From the NCBI RefSeq assembly GCF_024105665.1, contig NZ_JAAAMK010000008.1, positions 62,001 to 126,000 on the forward strand: a DNA stretch of 64,000 nucleotides, in the 5' to 3' direction. The first letter of the stretch is position 1, and each line of letters opens with the position of its first letter. Below, one piece after another: positions 35,196-43,171 of this stretch. This stretch comes from Aliihoeflea aestuarii (GTDB lineage Bacteria; Pseudomonadota; Alphaproteobacteria; Rhizobiales; Rhizobiaceae). Both the position numbers and the translations under genes were made by a program. The notes below the pieces were generated by a model. It was not told where the DNA came from and ran no database searches. It was given only the letters and a program-made list of their open reading frames with translations.

Positions 35196-35640
35196 TCTGA
35201 CTTGCCTGCAACCAGGCATGCTGCAGCCGGTTCTGGACAATGTCGAAAAAGGCCTGCTCCTCCATTGTCCGCCGTGCGGCAGGATCGTGCCGATCAGGGC
35301 ATGAAGTATCCTGCACCACATAGGTGAGACCCTGACGTTCCGCGTAAGCGATCGCAGCCTCGCGGGTCGGGAAGCTGAGTTCTACCTGGGTGAGCGTGTC
35401 CCTGGAGCCGGTATAGCCCATCAGTGGCTCGATGAAGGGCGCACTCCGGCGCTCGAACGATAGCCGCCAGGCCCGACGAGGCCGTGCGGATGTCATCGCC
35501 GACCGCGCCGGCCTGTAAATGCGCGCAACCGCATCGCGCGGGAAAGTGGAGCGTCCGAAGGACAACGCGAAAGAACCGACCGGACAATTGTCGTTGTCGG
35601 GCCGGTGATTGTTCGCCGTGGGAACCGTATTGTTGTGCAT
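35140..35640 (-). CDS. NDUFS4-like (ETC complex I subunit conserved region) protein, 3' end altered
   Basis: A protein of about 166 residues with the core RIYRPARSAMTSARPRRAWRL and the stretch TREAAIAYAERQGLTYVV, matching the NDUFS4/21-kDa complex I accessory family common in alphaproteobacteria. I chose the ATG at 35640 because GCGAGGGA precedes it. The last dozen or more codons run into the IS21 end repeats, so the native C-terminus is probably replaced. It follows the hsp20 remnant on the same strand; its role outside complex I is unclear. Confidence 0.65.
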   Translation of the reverse strand: MHNNTVPTANNHRPDNDNCPVGSFALSFGRSTFPRDAVARIYRPARSAMTSARPRRAWRLSFERRSAPFIEPLMGYTGSRDTLTQVELSFPTREAAIAYAERQGLTYVVQDTSCPDRHDPAARRTMEEQAFFDIVQNRLQHAWLQASQTYGVSACRFRRSRPFVPI

Positions 35641-35705
35641 AGTTCGTGTTTCCCTCGCAAGAGAAGGAGATGCTGGAGGCGGCCAGACCGCCTCCAGCAC
35701 CGTAG

Positions 35706-35930
35706 TCAGTGCTTGCCGTTGATGGCGATGCGCTTCGCCTTCGCCTGCGCACGCTCGGTCTTGGGCAGGGCGACGGTCAGCACGCCATTCTTGAAATCGG
35801 CGCTGACCTTGTCGTCCTCGACCTCGTAGCCGAGTGGTATGCGGCGCTCAAAGCGGCCGTAGAAGCGCTCCGAGAACTGACGGTCCTTGTCCTCGGTCTC
35901 GGAATAGGGCGTAAAAATCGCCCTCAGCAA
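35706..35930 (-). pseudogene. Small heat-shock protein (Hsp20) remnant
   Basis: 74 codons covering only the C-terminal part of an alpha-crystallin domain: FERRIPLGYEVEDDKVSADFKNG then VLTVALPKT and a short basic tail. Hsp20 proteins are about 140-170 residues, so the N-terminal half is missing. The break is within the 85 bases before the IS5-family element, suggesting loss linked to that insertion. Any translated product would lack most of the fold. Confidence 0.75.
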
Positions 35931-36015
35931 GGCGTCTAGGCTTGCATGACGTTCTTTTCGTTCGGGTCCATTGCGATCAGGCAGGACAAGCTCATGAGCA
36001 GACGCCAGGGCGCTA

Positions 36016-36897
36016 GGCCGTGTGGACGAATTTGATCAAGCATGGTCCCGCTGCGAAGCTGACGATGGATCGATAGTTACGGGCGGTTTTCTCGCACCGC
36101 AGGGCGACGCGCTTGAAGCGTTTGACGACGCCGATGCCCTGTTCGATGCGAGCGCGAGCCCTGTAGAGGACCTTTGCGAAGAAAGCGGGCTTGTCCTTCT
36201 CGTTGGCCTTGTAGGGAATGACCGGGGCGATGCCTCTGCTCGTGCGGCGGCCCGGTTCGCCTTGCTGGCATAGCCTTTGTCGCCGATGGCGGCGCGGGGC
36301 ACGATGTCCGGCCCGATGTCGAGGAGGATGGGGAAGTGCGGCGCGTCGCCTTTCTCGCCGCCAGTCAGGTCGAAACCGATCATGGTTCCCGATGCATCTG
36401 ATTTGACATGGATTTTCGTCGTGAACCCGCCCCGCGAGCGGCCGAGCGCTTGACCCTGCTGCCCCCTTTTGCGCCGGCCGCTGAGACATGGGCACGCACG
36501 ATGGTGCTGTCGAACATCTGGATCTCTGGATCAGATGCGCCGATGTGCTCATCGAAGCCAGCGTGTCGAAGAAGGCCTCGAACACGCCCGCCTTGCTCAG
36601 CCGGTCGAAGCGCTTCCACACGGAATTCCAGGGACCGAACCGCTCCGGGAGCGCACGCCAGCGCACGTTCTCCACCCTGAAGAAGTGCATCGCTTCCAGG
36701 AACAGCCGGTCGTCCGCCGCCTTGCGCCCGCGTCGCGGCAGGCAGGCCCGGAACACCTCCAGCGTGTGCGCCCAATCTGCTTCCGTCATCCTTGTGGACA
36801 TCGCCGACCTCCAGAATCAGTCGGCTATCTATGAATCAGACCGGATTCCGCGACGGAACCCTCAAACCTATATCTGAGTCAATTCGTCCACACGGCC
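36016..36897. mobile_element. IS5-family (IS427-like) insertion sequence
   Basis: An 882-base element bounded by inverted repeats GGCCGTGTGGACGAATT at both ends, with TA on each outer side as a likely 2-bp target duplication. It encodes one DDE transposase on the minus strand, spread over more than one frame. Size, TA target and layout match the IS427 group. Confidence 0.8.
36019..36801 (-). pseudogene. IS5-family transposase, frame-disrupted
   Basis: Protein similarity crosses three frames. The N-terminal part (HTLEVFRACLPRRGRKAADDRLFLEA) is in one frame to about FFDTLA. It then shifts to the frame encoding FDEHIGASDPEIQMFDSTIVRAH. It shifts again at an A4G5 run (about 36460-36468) into the frame with TTKIHVKSDASGTMIGFDLTGG, and finally returns near ARARGIAPVIPYKANEKDKPAF. 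The A4G5 shift fits the programmed -1 frameshift of this group. The others look like mutations, so the gene is probably dead. Confidence 0.7.
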
Positions 36898-37009
36898 TAA
36901 CAGCGGGGTGAACCACACAAATTGAGGAAGACCCCCAGACCTTCAACACAGTCTGATTGGGTTCGACATTCGTATCCAGTGGTGCCGAAGTAAGAAGAAC
37001 AGCAGTCAA

Positions 37010-38398
37010 TCAGCGAAGCAGCGATCCGATCTCATCGAGTGAAGCAACCGACCAAAGTTTGCGGGAGACGCGAGTCCACCCATCGCCATCGAGGGCGCCA
37101 CCATACTGTGCTAGAGTACGCGCTTTTTTTTCGATCTCGTCGCGCGTCAAGGTGTTACCGGGGTCTCCTTTCGGCTCGTCGACACGGGCTGTCAAAACCG
37201 TCCCGCCTCGTATCGTTACCGATACTTTCCCCATCCAGGTGGCCGGGTAGTTCTGCTCCACTTCCGGGTCGAAGATCATGTCGACCCTTCGCATGAGCTC
37301 TCGGACCGCTTCATCCTCCAGGACCGTATCGAATTCGTCCAACCCGGCGCGCCGATGCACGGCAATGAGCCCCAGCGTAGCAGGCATCGAGAATTTCGCC
37401 TGATGCACAGTGGCGGGCCGCACGACCGACCCCAGCACGTCGATTGCCGCCTGGTGAACGTGAGCGGTGACATGCTGAATATCATCGGCGCGCAGATCGT
37501 GCTCATGCAGAATTTTTAGCAAAGCGTCGGCGGCAGGGTGCGTGTGGCGGCATGACGCATGAAACTTAAAGGAGGTCTCGGCGAGCGCCCATCTCACACC
37601 AAGACCAGCTGTGATTTTTGCGGGGTCGCAGTTTCGTGACATTCCTGCGCCCATGCCTTGTTCCCCCTCCAAGATGCGACGTGCGCCGGTAAACCCCCGC
37701 GCTGCGAGACTTGCTGCAGTCATCCCGTTGGCTGCAGCCTTCCCGGTGTGGAGCTGCTTGGAGTCGGCGGCGTCTCTGAGAAACTCCCATACACCCGCGG
37801 CCTGGGTTCCGGCCGAGCCGAAAGCATTGAGCATCTGCTCAGAGCCCAACCCAAGCAGCCGGCCAGCAGCAGCGGCCGCAGCGAGAGTGCCCGCGGTTCC
37901 CGTGGTGTGAAAGATCTTGTAGTGCGGAAGGCCCAGATATTCGCCGGCGCGAATGCCTGTCTCATAGCCGGCGACGCATGCCGTCAGGAAGTCGCGGCCA
38001 CTTGCGCCGATATTCTGGGCCACGGCCAGTGCGGCGGGAAACACCACCGCCCCCGGATGGAACACTGAACCATTGTGCACATCGTCCTGCTCAGAGACGT
38101 GCGAAGCGGCAGCGTTAACCATCGCGGCGAATAGCGGTGAGGTCATGCGGCCCGAGATGAGCACTTCTGACCGGCCATGGTTGGGGCCCATTTCCTTGGC
38201 GAAATCGTCAACCGCAAGGATCGCGTGATGGCGTGCGCCTGAAAGCGCCGATCCGGCCCAATCGACAAAGAGGTCTACGCACCGTTCGACGACATGTTCG
38301 GGAATATCCCGTATGGACAGCGCTGACGCGAATTCAGCCAGTTCGGCAGTGCCATGTTCGCCAGAACGCTTCCGGCTCGTCTCCGTTCCGCTCAACAT
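37010..38398 (-). CDS. MmgE/PrpD family protein (operon B extra gene)
   Basis: A 462-residue member of the family containing 2-methylcitrate dehydratase and cis-aconitate decarboxylase. Family-like stretches include ASHVSEQDDVHNGSVFHPGA, KQLHTGKAAANGMTAASLAA and KFHASCRHTHPAADALL. The first Met lies 34 bases after the hydratase stop, so it is the last gene of operon B; operon A has no counterpart inside the window. It might dehydrate or decarboxylate a citrate-like tricarboxylate or a related acid. The reaction is not predictable; many family members are uncharacterised. Confidence 0.85.
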   Translation of the reverse strand: MLSGTETSRKRSGEHGTAELAEFASALSIRDIPEHVVERCVDLFVDWAGSALSGARHHAILAVDDFAKEMGPNHGRSEVLISGRMTSPLFAAMVNAAASHVSEQDDVHNGSVFHPGAVVFPAALAVAQNIGASGRDFLTACVAGYETGIRAGEYLGLPHYKIFHTTGTAGTLAAAAAAGRLLGLGSEQMLNAFGSAGTQAAGVWEFLRDAADSKQLHTGKAAANGMTAASLAARGFTGARRILEGEQGMGAGMSRNCDPAKITAGLGVRWALAETSFKFHASCRHTHPAADALLKILHEHDLRADDIQHVTAHVHQAAIDVLGSVVRPATVHQAKFSMPATLGLIAVHRRAGLDEFDTVLEDEAVRELMRRVDMIFDPEVEQNYPATWMGKVSVTIRGGTVLTARVDEPKGDPGNTLTRDEIEKKARTLAQYGGALDGDGWTRVSRKLWSVASLDEIGSLLR

Positions 38399-38432
38399 CT
38401 TCTCCCGTGAATTCGATCGTTCGTTAAAGCGA

Positions 38433-39272
38433 TCAGGACTGATATGTGCCTTGCATTGTTCTCAGTCCGTCGGCTGTCTCGCACCACACCGTGCCTTCGG
38501 TCGGCGTCCCCTGTTGGCACAGCATCAACATCTTGCCGCTATAGCATGGCGCCAAGCCCCGATAGCTGAAAACTGCCGGTATGCGGCCACATGCCTTCGC
38601 GGCCAGATTGATGAGTAATGTAGCCTGCAGCGGCCCATGAACCACCAGGTCTGGATAGCCCTCGATTTCGCAGGCATAGGGACGGTCGTAGTGGATACGA
38701 TGGCCGTTGAACGTCATTGCTGAATAGCGGAACAGCAAAATGGGATCGGGCGTCAGGACCTCCTGCACGCGCTTTGCCGCCTCGGGCGGAACAGCGGGCG
38801 CGGGCCCGGGCACCGTGCTTGCCCGATAAACAATGTTCTGGGTCTCGACAACCGCGGTTTCGCCGTCAGCGACATATTTGTGCTTGACCGCAACCAACAC
38901 CAGCGGGCCACTGCGCCCTTGTTTCAGGGTCACATCGGCGATGACCGACCGGCGCTTGACGGTTCCCAGCGCAGGCAGCGGCCTCAGATGCCGCAACTCG
39001 CCGCCGGCCCACATGCGCGAAGGCAGAGGCACAGGAGGCATAAAGCCGCCCCGGGCCGGGTGTCCGTCCGCTCCAAGCGTCTCGAAATCGGCTGGAGGCA
39101 GTGTGAGGCACCAGTGGAGGCCCAGTGGTCCGTGCCCTGCCTCGGCGGGCGCGAGCCACCGGCCCAAGGTCGCGCGGTACCGTGCCAGCAGTACGTCGCT
39201 AATGGTTTCCGAAGCGCTCTCCTCAGTGCCGATCCAGCCTCGCAGATGATCGATGTCGACTTCGGTTGTCAT
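38433..39272 (-). CDS. FAS1-type/HTD2-like enoyl-CoA hydratase (operon B)
   Basis: 279 residues, the same length as the operon A copy at 8220-9059. It keeps GGFMPPVPLPSRMWAGG and the hydratase segment FNGHRIHYD. The ATG follows GGGAAGAGCGCGG. Divergence from the operon A copy is greater here than in the carboxylase genes, especially in the N-terminal 60 residues. It should hydrate an enoyl-CoA in the same pathway position. Confidence 0.85.
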   Translation of the reverse strand: MTTEVDIDHLRGWIGTEESASETISDVLLARYRATLGRWLAPAEAGHGPLGLHWCLTLPPADFETLGADGHPARGGFMPPVPLPSRMWAGGELRHLRPLPALGTVKRRSVIADVTLKQGRSGPLVLVAVKHKYVADGETAVVETQNIVYRASTVPGPAPAVPPEAAKRVQEVLTPDPILLFRYSAMTFNGHRIHYDRPYACEIEGYPDLVVHGPLQATLLINLAAKACGRIPAVFSYRGLAPCYSGKMLMLCQQGTPTEGTVWCETADGLRTMQGTYQS

Positions 39273-39316
39273 CCGCGCTCTTCCCGTTCCAGATTGCCGC
39301 GCCAGCACGAGGCGCC

Positions 39317-40480
39317 TCAAAACGACCTTGGCATGCCGAGGATGTGTTCCGCGACATAGGACAGGATCAGGTTGGTCGATATCGGCGCCACCTGGTACAG
39401 ACGGGTTTCGCGAAACTTGCGTTCCACATCGTACTCCCGGGCGAACCCGAACCCGCCATGGGTCTGGATGCATGCATTGGCCGCCTCCCAGGACGCATCG
39501 GCGGCAAGCAGCTTGGCCATGTTGGCCTGCGCCCCGCAATCGCCGCCGGAATCGAAGCGGCGGCAGGCTTCGAAACGCATCAGATTGGCTGCCTCGAGGT
39601 TGACGAAAGCCTTGGCAATTGGGAACTGCACTCCCTGGTTCTGGCCGATGGGCCGGTCGAACACGATCCGCTCCCCCGCATAGGCGCGGGCTTTATTAAT
39701 GAACCAGTAGCCGTCGCCGATACATTCCGCAGCGATCAGGGTGCGCTCAGCATTCAAGCCATCCAGGATATGATAAAAGCCGCGCCCTTCCTCACCGATC
39801 AGGTTCTCTTCTGGGATCTCGAGCTCATCGAAGAAAACCTCGTAGGTTTCGTGCCCCGGCATGTTCGCGATCGGGCTTACTCTCATGCCATTGCCAATCG
39901 CCTTTTTCAGATCGACCATGAAGATCGACAGGCCCTGCGCCTTGCGCTTGACCTCATTGATCGGCGTCGTGCGCGCCAGCAGGATCATTAGGTCGGAATG
40001 CCGGATTCGGCTGATCCAGACCTTCTGACCGTTGACCACATAGCGGTCGCCCGTCTTGACCGCGGTGGTCTTGAGCTTGGTAGTATCGGTGCCGGTGGTG
40101 GGTTCGGTCACGGCCATTGATTGCAGCCGCAGTTCGCCGCTGGCGATGCCGGGCAGGTATTTCCGCTTCTGCTCTCCCGATCCGTGCCGCAGGAGCGTGC
40201 CCATGTTGTACATCTGGCCGTGGCAATGGCCAGCGTTGCCGCCCGAGCGGTTGATCTCCTCCATGATGATCGAGGCCTCGGTTAGCCCTAGCCCCGAGCC
40301 GCCATATTCTTCGGGGATCATCGCGGCAAGCCAGCCCGCGCGGGTCAGCGCCTCAACAAACTCTTCGGGGTAGGTCTCATCCGCACCATGCTGGCGGTGA
40401 TATTCGGGTGGGAATTGCGCGCAGAGCGCGCGCAGCGCCGCGCGCAGATCGTCATGGTTTTCGGGGGCGGAGGTCTGCAT
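39317..40480 (-). CDS. Acyl-CoA dehydrogenase (operon B)
   Basis: 387 residues, equal in length to the operon A ACAD at 7045-8208 and nearly identical by eye through the central domain (MAVTEPTTGTDTTKLKTT). The same absence of Glu at the MCAD site (QVAPIST) and presence of LNAERTLIA hold. It starts three bases after the citryl-CoA-lyase-like stop. Confidence 0.9.
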   Translation of the reverse strand: MQTSAPENHDDLRAALRALCAQFPPEYHRQHGADETYPEEFVEALTRAGWLAAMIPEEYGGSGLGLTEASIIMEEINRSGGNAGHCHGQMYNMGTLLRHGSGEQKRKYLPGIASGELRLQSMAVTEPTTGTDTTKLKTTAVKTGDRYVVNGQKVWISRIRHSDLMILLARTTPINEVKRKAQGLSIFMVDLKKAIGNGMRVSPIANMPGHETYEVFFDELEIPEENLIGEEGRGFYHILDGLNAERTLIAAECIGDGYWFINKARAYAGERIVFDRPIGQNQGVQFPIAKAFVNLEAANLMRFEACRRFDSGGDCGAQANMAKLLAADASWEAANACIQTHGGFGFAREYDVERKFRETRLYQVAPISTNLILSYVAEHILGMPRSF

Positions 40481-40483
40481 TCG

Positions 40484-41287
40484 TCACCTAGCTCTGTGCG
40501 CGCCAGTGCCGCTAGTCTCCAGGATCTCCTCTTCAGCGCGCTGCCATATTTCGTAGGAAATCGGATTTTCGCTCTCCTCGAGGATATGGCCCACCAGCCC
40601 GATCGCGCGTGCCATCACCCCGAAGCCACGCACGATCTTCCATGGGAAGCCGAACTCGCAGCAGATAGCGCCGATTGCGCCGGTGGCGTTGATCGGCAGC
40701 ATCTTGCCTGACTTATCTTCGGCCACGGCCTGAATTTTCTGGATCAGCGCGACATATTCGCCGGACTTGCCGTTCTCGGCCGCAATCTGGAAAAGCCGCG
40801 GCGCGCGGGGATCGACCGGCTTGTGCACCGGATGGCCCAGCCCCGGCACGATCGCCTTGCGGGCGCGGAATTTTTCGACCGTTTCAGCGGCGATAGCATC
40901 CAGATCTGCGCCGGTGCCCAGCTTGTCCTGCGGCAGTGCCTCGTACAGCATCTTTGAGGCGCCTTCCATCGAGCCGACGAACACCGTGCCCAACCCACAG
41001 AGCCCCGCCGCGACTGCGGCCTGAAGCGATTCCGGCGCGCCCATATAGGTCATGCGCGCGGCCAGGGCGGACGGCGTGATACCATGTTCCACGAGCGTGA
41101 TGACGATGGCGTTGAATACCCGGCTCTCGTCGGGCGTGGCCTTGCGGCCCGTCAACTGGAGAAACGCCAGATCGCCGAGGTTCATGTGGCCCAGGATCTC
41201 GTTCGGCAGGTCGAGTCCGCGCACGCAGATCTTATCGGGTGTGCTCCAGCCGATATTCGACGTAATTTTTTGTTTGCGCTTGCTCAT
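40484..41287 (-). CDS. Citryl-CoA-lyase-like protein, catalytic Asp replaced (operon B)
   Basis: 267 residues. The ATG overlaps the SDR stop (ATGA), so a TTG three bases earlier was rejected. It shares the EHG and GLGHPVHK histidines and the NATGAIGA loop with the operon A copy, including Thr where the citrate synthase/ACLY family has catalytic Asp. Conservation of that change in two diverged copies argues against random decay. It is very similar to the operon A protein except at the C-terminal tail. Confidence 0.82.
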   Translation of the reverse strand: MSKRKQKITSNIGWSTPDKICVRGLDLPNEILGHMNLGDLAFLQLTGRKATPDESRVFNAIVITLVEHGITPSALAARMTYMGAPESLQAAVAAGLCGLGTVFVGSMEGASKMLYEALPQDKLGTGADLDAIAAETVEKFRARKAIVPGLGHPVHKPVDPRAPRLFQIAAENGKSGEYVALIQKIQAVAEDKSGKMLPINATGAIGAICCEFGFPWKIVRGFGVMARAIGLVGHILEESENPISYEIWQRAEEEILETSGTGAHRAR

Positions 41288-42201
41288 CAAACCGGATCCC
41301 AGGAAAAGACGTCCGCCGAAACTTCAAGCGGCGTGAAATGCGACTTGAGCGCGGGAATGGCATGCTCGGCGATCGTTTCGGCGGTCCAGCCGTCGCCGGA
41401 ATGCACGGAACGCACCGGCCGCGGCTGGCTCATCAGGAAGATCTCGTTCATCCGAACGGCAAAGATCTGGCCCGAGATCTCTGCGGCCTGATCGCTCATC
41501 AGATAGCAGGCCATCGGCGCGACCTTGGCGGGCGTCATCTTCTTGATCTTATCGACCCGCGCCTCCTGTTCCGGCGTGTCGGTCTTGATCGAGGAAATCA
41601 TCCGGCTCCAGGCGAAGGGCGCGATGCAGTTGGACCGCACGTTCCAGCGTTTGAGGTCGAGCGCGACGGATCTCGAAAAGGCCGCAATGCCCAGTTTGGC
41701 CGCCGAATAGTTCACCTGGGCGTAATTGCCGATCAGGCCCGAGGTCGAGGTCATGTGCACCAGCGCGCCGCCTTCCTGCTCGCGGAAATAATCAGTCGCG
41801 GCGCGCGAGGTATTGAAGGCGCCGTAGAGGTGTACTTTCACCACCGCATCGAAGTCCTCGTGGCTCATCTTGTGAAAGAAGCCGTCGCGCAGGATTCCGG
41901 CATTGTTCACGACTGCATCGATGCGGCCGAATTCCTTCACGGCGGCCTCGACCATGGCCCGGGCCGCGTCCGGGTCGGTTACGCTGCCGCCATCGACGAT
42001 GGCGTCGCCACCGGCGGCCTTGATCTCGTCCACCACCGTTTGCGCAGCAGTGAGAGTGTGGCCAGTACCCTTCAGTGACGCGCCCAAATCGTTGACTACG
42101 ACCGACGCTCCCTCGGCTGCCGCCATCAGCGCGATCTCGCGGCCGATCCCGCCGCCCGCGCCAGTGACCAGCACGACCTTTCCGTCCAGCGTTTTTCCCA
42201 T
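41287..42201 (-). CDS. SDR family 3-hydroxyacyl-CoA dehydrogenase, MFE-2-like (operon B)
   Basis: 304 residues, the same length as the operon A SDR. It has TGAGGGIG, NNAG and NYSAAK with catalytic Tyr and Lys, and the same long C-terminal extension ending in ADVFSWDPV. GAGGAGATTGAT precedes the ATG. It is positioned between the two lyase-like genes, as in operon A. Confidence 0.88.
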   Translation of the reverse strand: MGKTLDGKVVLVTGAGGGIGREIALMAAAEGASVVVNDLGASLKGTGHTLTAAQTVVDEIKAAGGDAIVDGGSVTDPDAARAMVEAAVKEFGRIDAVVNNAGILRDGFFHKMSHEDFDAVVKVHLYGAFNTSRAATDYFREQEGGALVHMTSTSGLIGNYAQVNYSAAKLGIAAFSRSVALDLKRWNVRSNCIAPFAWSRMISSIKTDTPEQEARVDKIKKMTPAKVAPMACYLMSDQAAEISGQIFAVRMNEIFLMSQPRPVRSVHSGDGWTAETIAEHAIPALKSHFTPLEVSADVFSWDPV

Positions 42202-42211
42202 ATCAATCTCC

Positions 42212-43171
42212 TCATTTCGCCTTGCGAAACTTGTCGAGTCCGCCGGAATGCATCACCCGGCCCATCAGGGGCGCGCCGATGATCTCTTCGGCCTTGACCG
42301 CGGCGGCGATCAGCTTGTCCAGGTCGATGCCCGTCTCGATGCCCAGCTCGTGGCACAAAAAAACCGCGTCCTCGGTGCAGACATTGCCTGCGGCGCGGGC
42401 GTTGCCGTGGCCGGCGAAGGGGCAGCCGCCAAGGCCGGCGACCGAGCTTTCGAACATATCCACCCCCATCGACAACGCCGCATGGATGTTGGCGATGCCC
42501 AGCCCGCGCGTGTCGTGAAGATGCATTCCGATGCGCGCCCCGGGCGCAAGCTCGCGCAGGGCGCCGACCATGCGCTTGACCGCCTCTGGGTTGCCCCAGC
42601 CCATCGTGTCGGCGATCACGAGGATAGGTACCGGAATATCCTCTTCCTCGCAAAGTTGGAGGACAAAGCGGAAGTCGTTCAGGACCTGCTCCTGCGGAAT
42701 CGGTCCCTGCAGGTTGCAGCCGAACGCGGTCATCACATAGGCCGCATCGACGGTGTAGCCCGCTTCCTTGTAGAGCCGCACCCACTCGCGCTGCCGCTCG
42801 CGCATCTCCGCTGAGGAGCAGTTGTTGTTTGCCTGTGCGAAAGCTTCAGACGGATAGAATAAAAGACGCGGGTCGATATCGACTTCATGCGCGGTCAACG
42901 CCTTGCGGAACCCCTTCTCGTTCAGCCAGAGCGAGGTGTATTTCACACCGGACTTGCGCTTGATGCGCTGGAACAGCTCGCCCGTATCAGACATCTGCGG
43001 CACGTATCTGGGGCTGACGAAGCTGCCCACCTGGATGCGCTTCAGTCCTGTATCGCTGAGCATGTCGATCAGTTCGATCCGCTGTTCGATCGGGTAGGTC
43101 TTGCTTTCGATCTGAAAGCCCTCGCGCGGGCCCTCTTCACGAAACTCTACGAACTTGGGAAAATCGCTCAT
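42212..43171 (-). CDS. HMG-CoA-lyase-like protein with altered catalytic acids (operon B)
   Basis: 319 residues, equal to the operon A copy. The ATG overlaps the carboxylase stop. GPREGFQ and KRIQVGSFVSP show the same Glu-for-Asp and Gln-for-Glu substitutions at the human Asp42 and Glu72 positions. HLHDTRG (HIHDTRG in copy A) and GGCPF are kept. The loop GCPFAGHGNARAAGN is a few residues longer than the human GCPYAQGASGN loop in both copies. Confidence 0.85.
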   Translation of the reverse strand: MSDFPKFVEFREEGPREGFQIESKTYPIEQRIELIDMLSDTGLKRIQVGSFVSPRYVPQMSDTGELFQRIKRKSGVKYTSLWLNEKGFRKALTAHEVDIDPRLLFYPSEAFAQANNNCSSAEMRERQREWVRLYKEAGYTVDAAYVMTAFGCNLQGPIPQEQVLNDFRFVLQLCEEEDIPVPILVIADTMGWGNPEAVKRMVGALRELAPGARIGMHLHDTRGLGIANIHAALSMGVDMFESSVAGLGGCPFAGHGNARAAGNVCTEDAVFLCHELGIETGIDLDKLIAAAVKAEEIIGAPLMGRVMHSGGLDKFRKAK

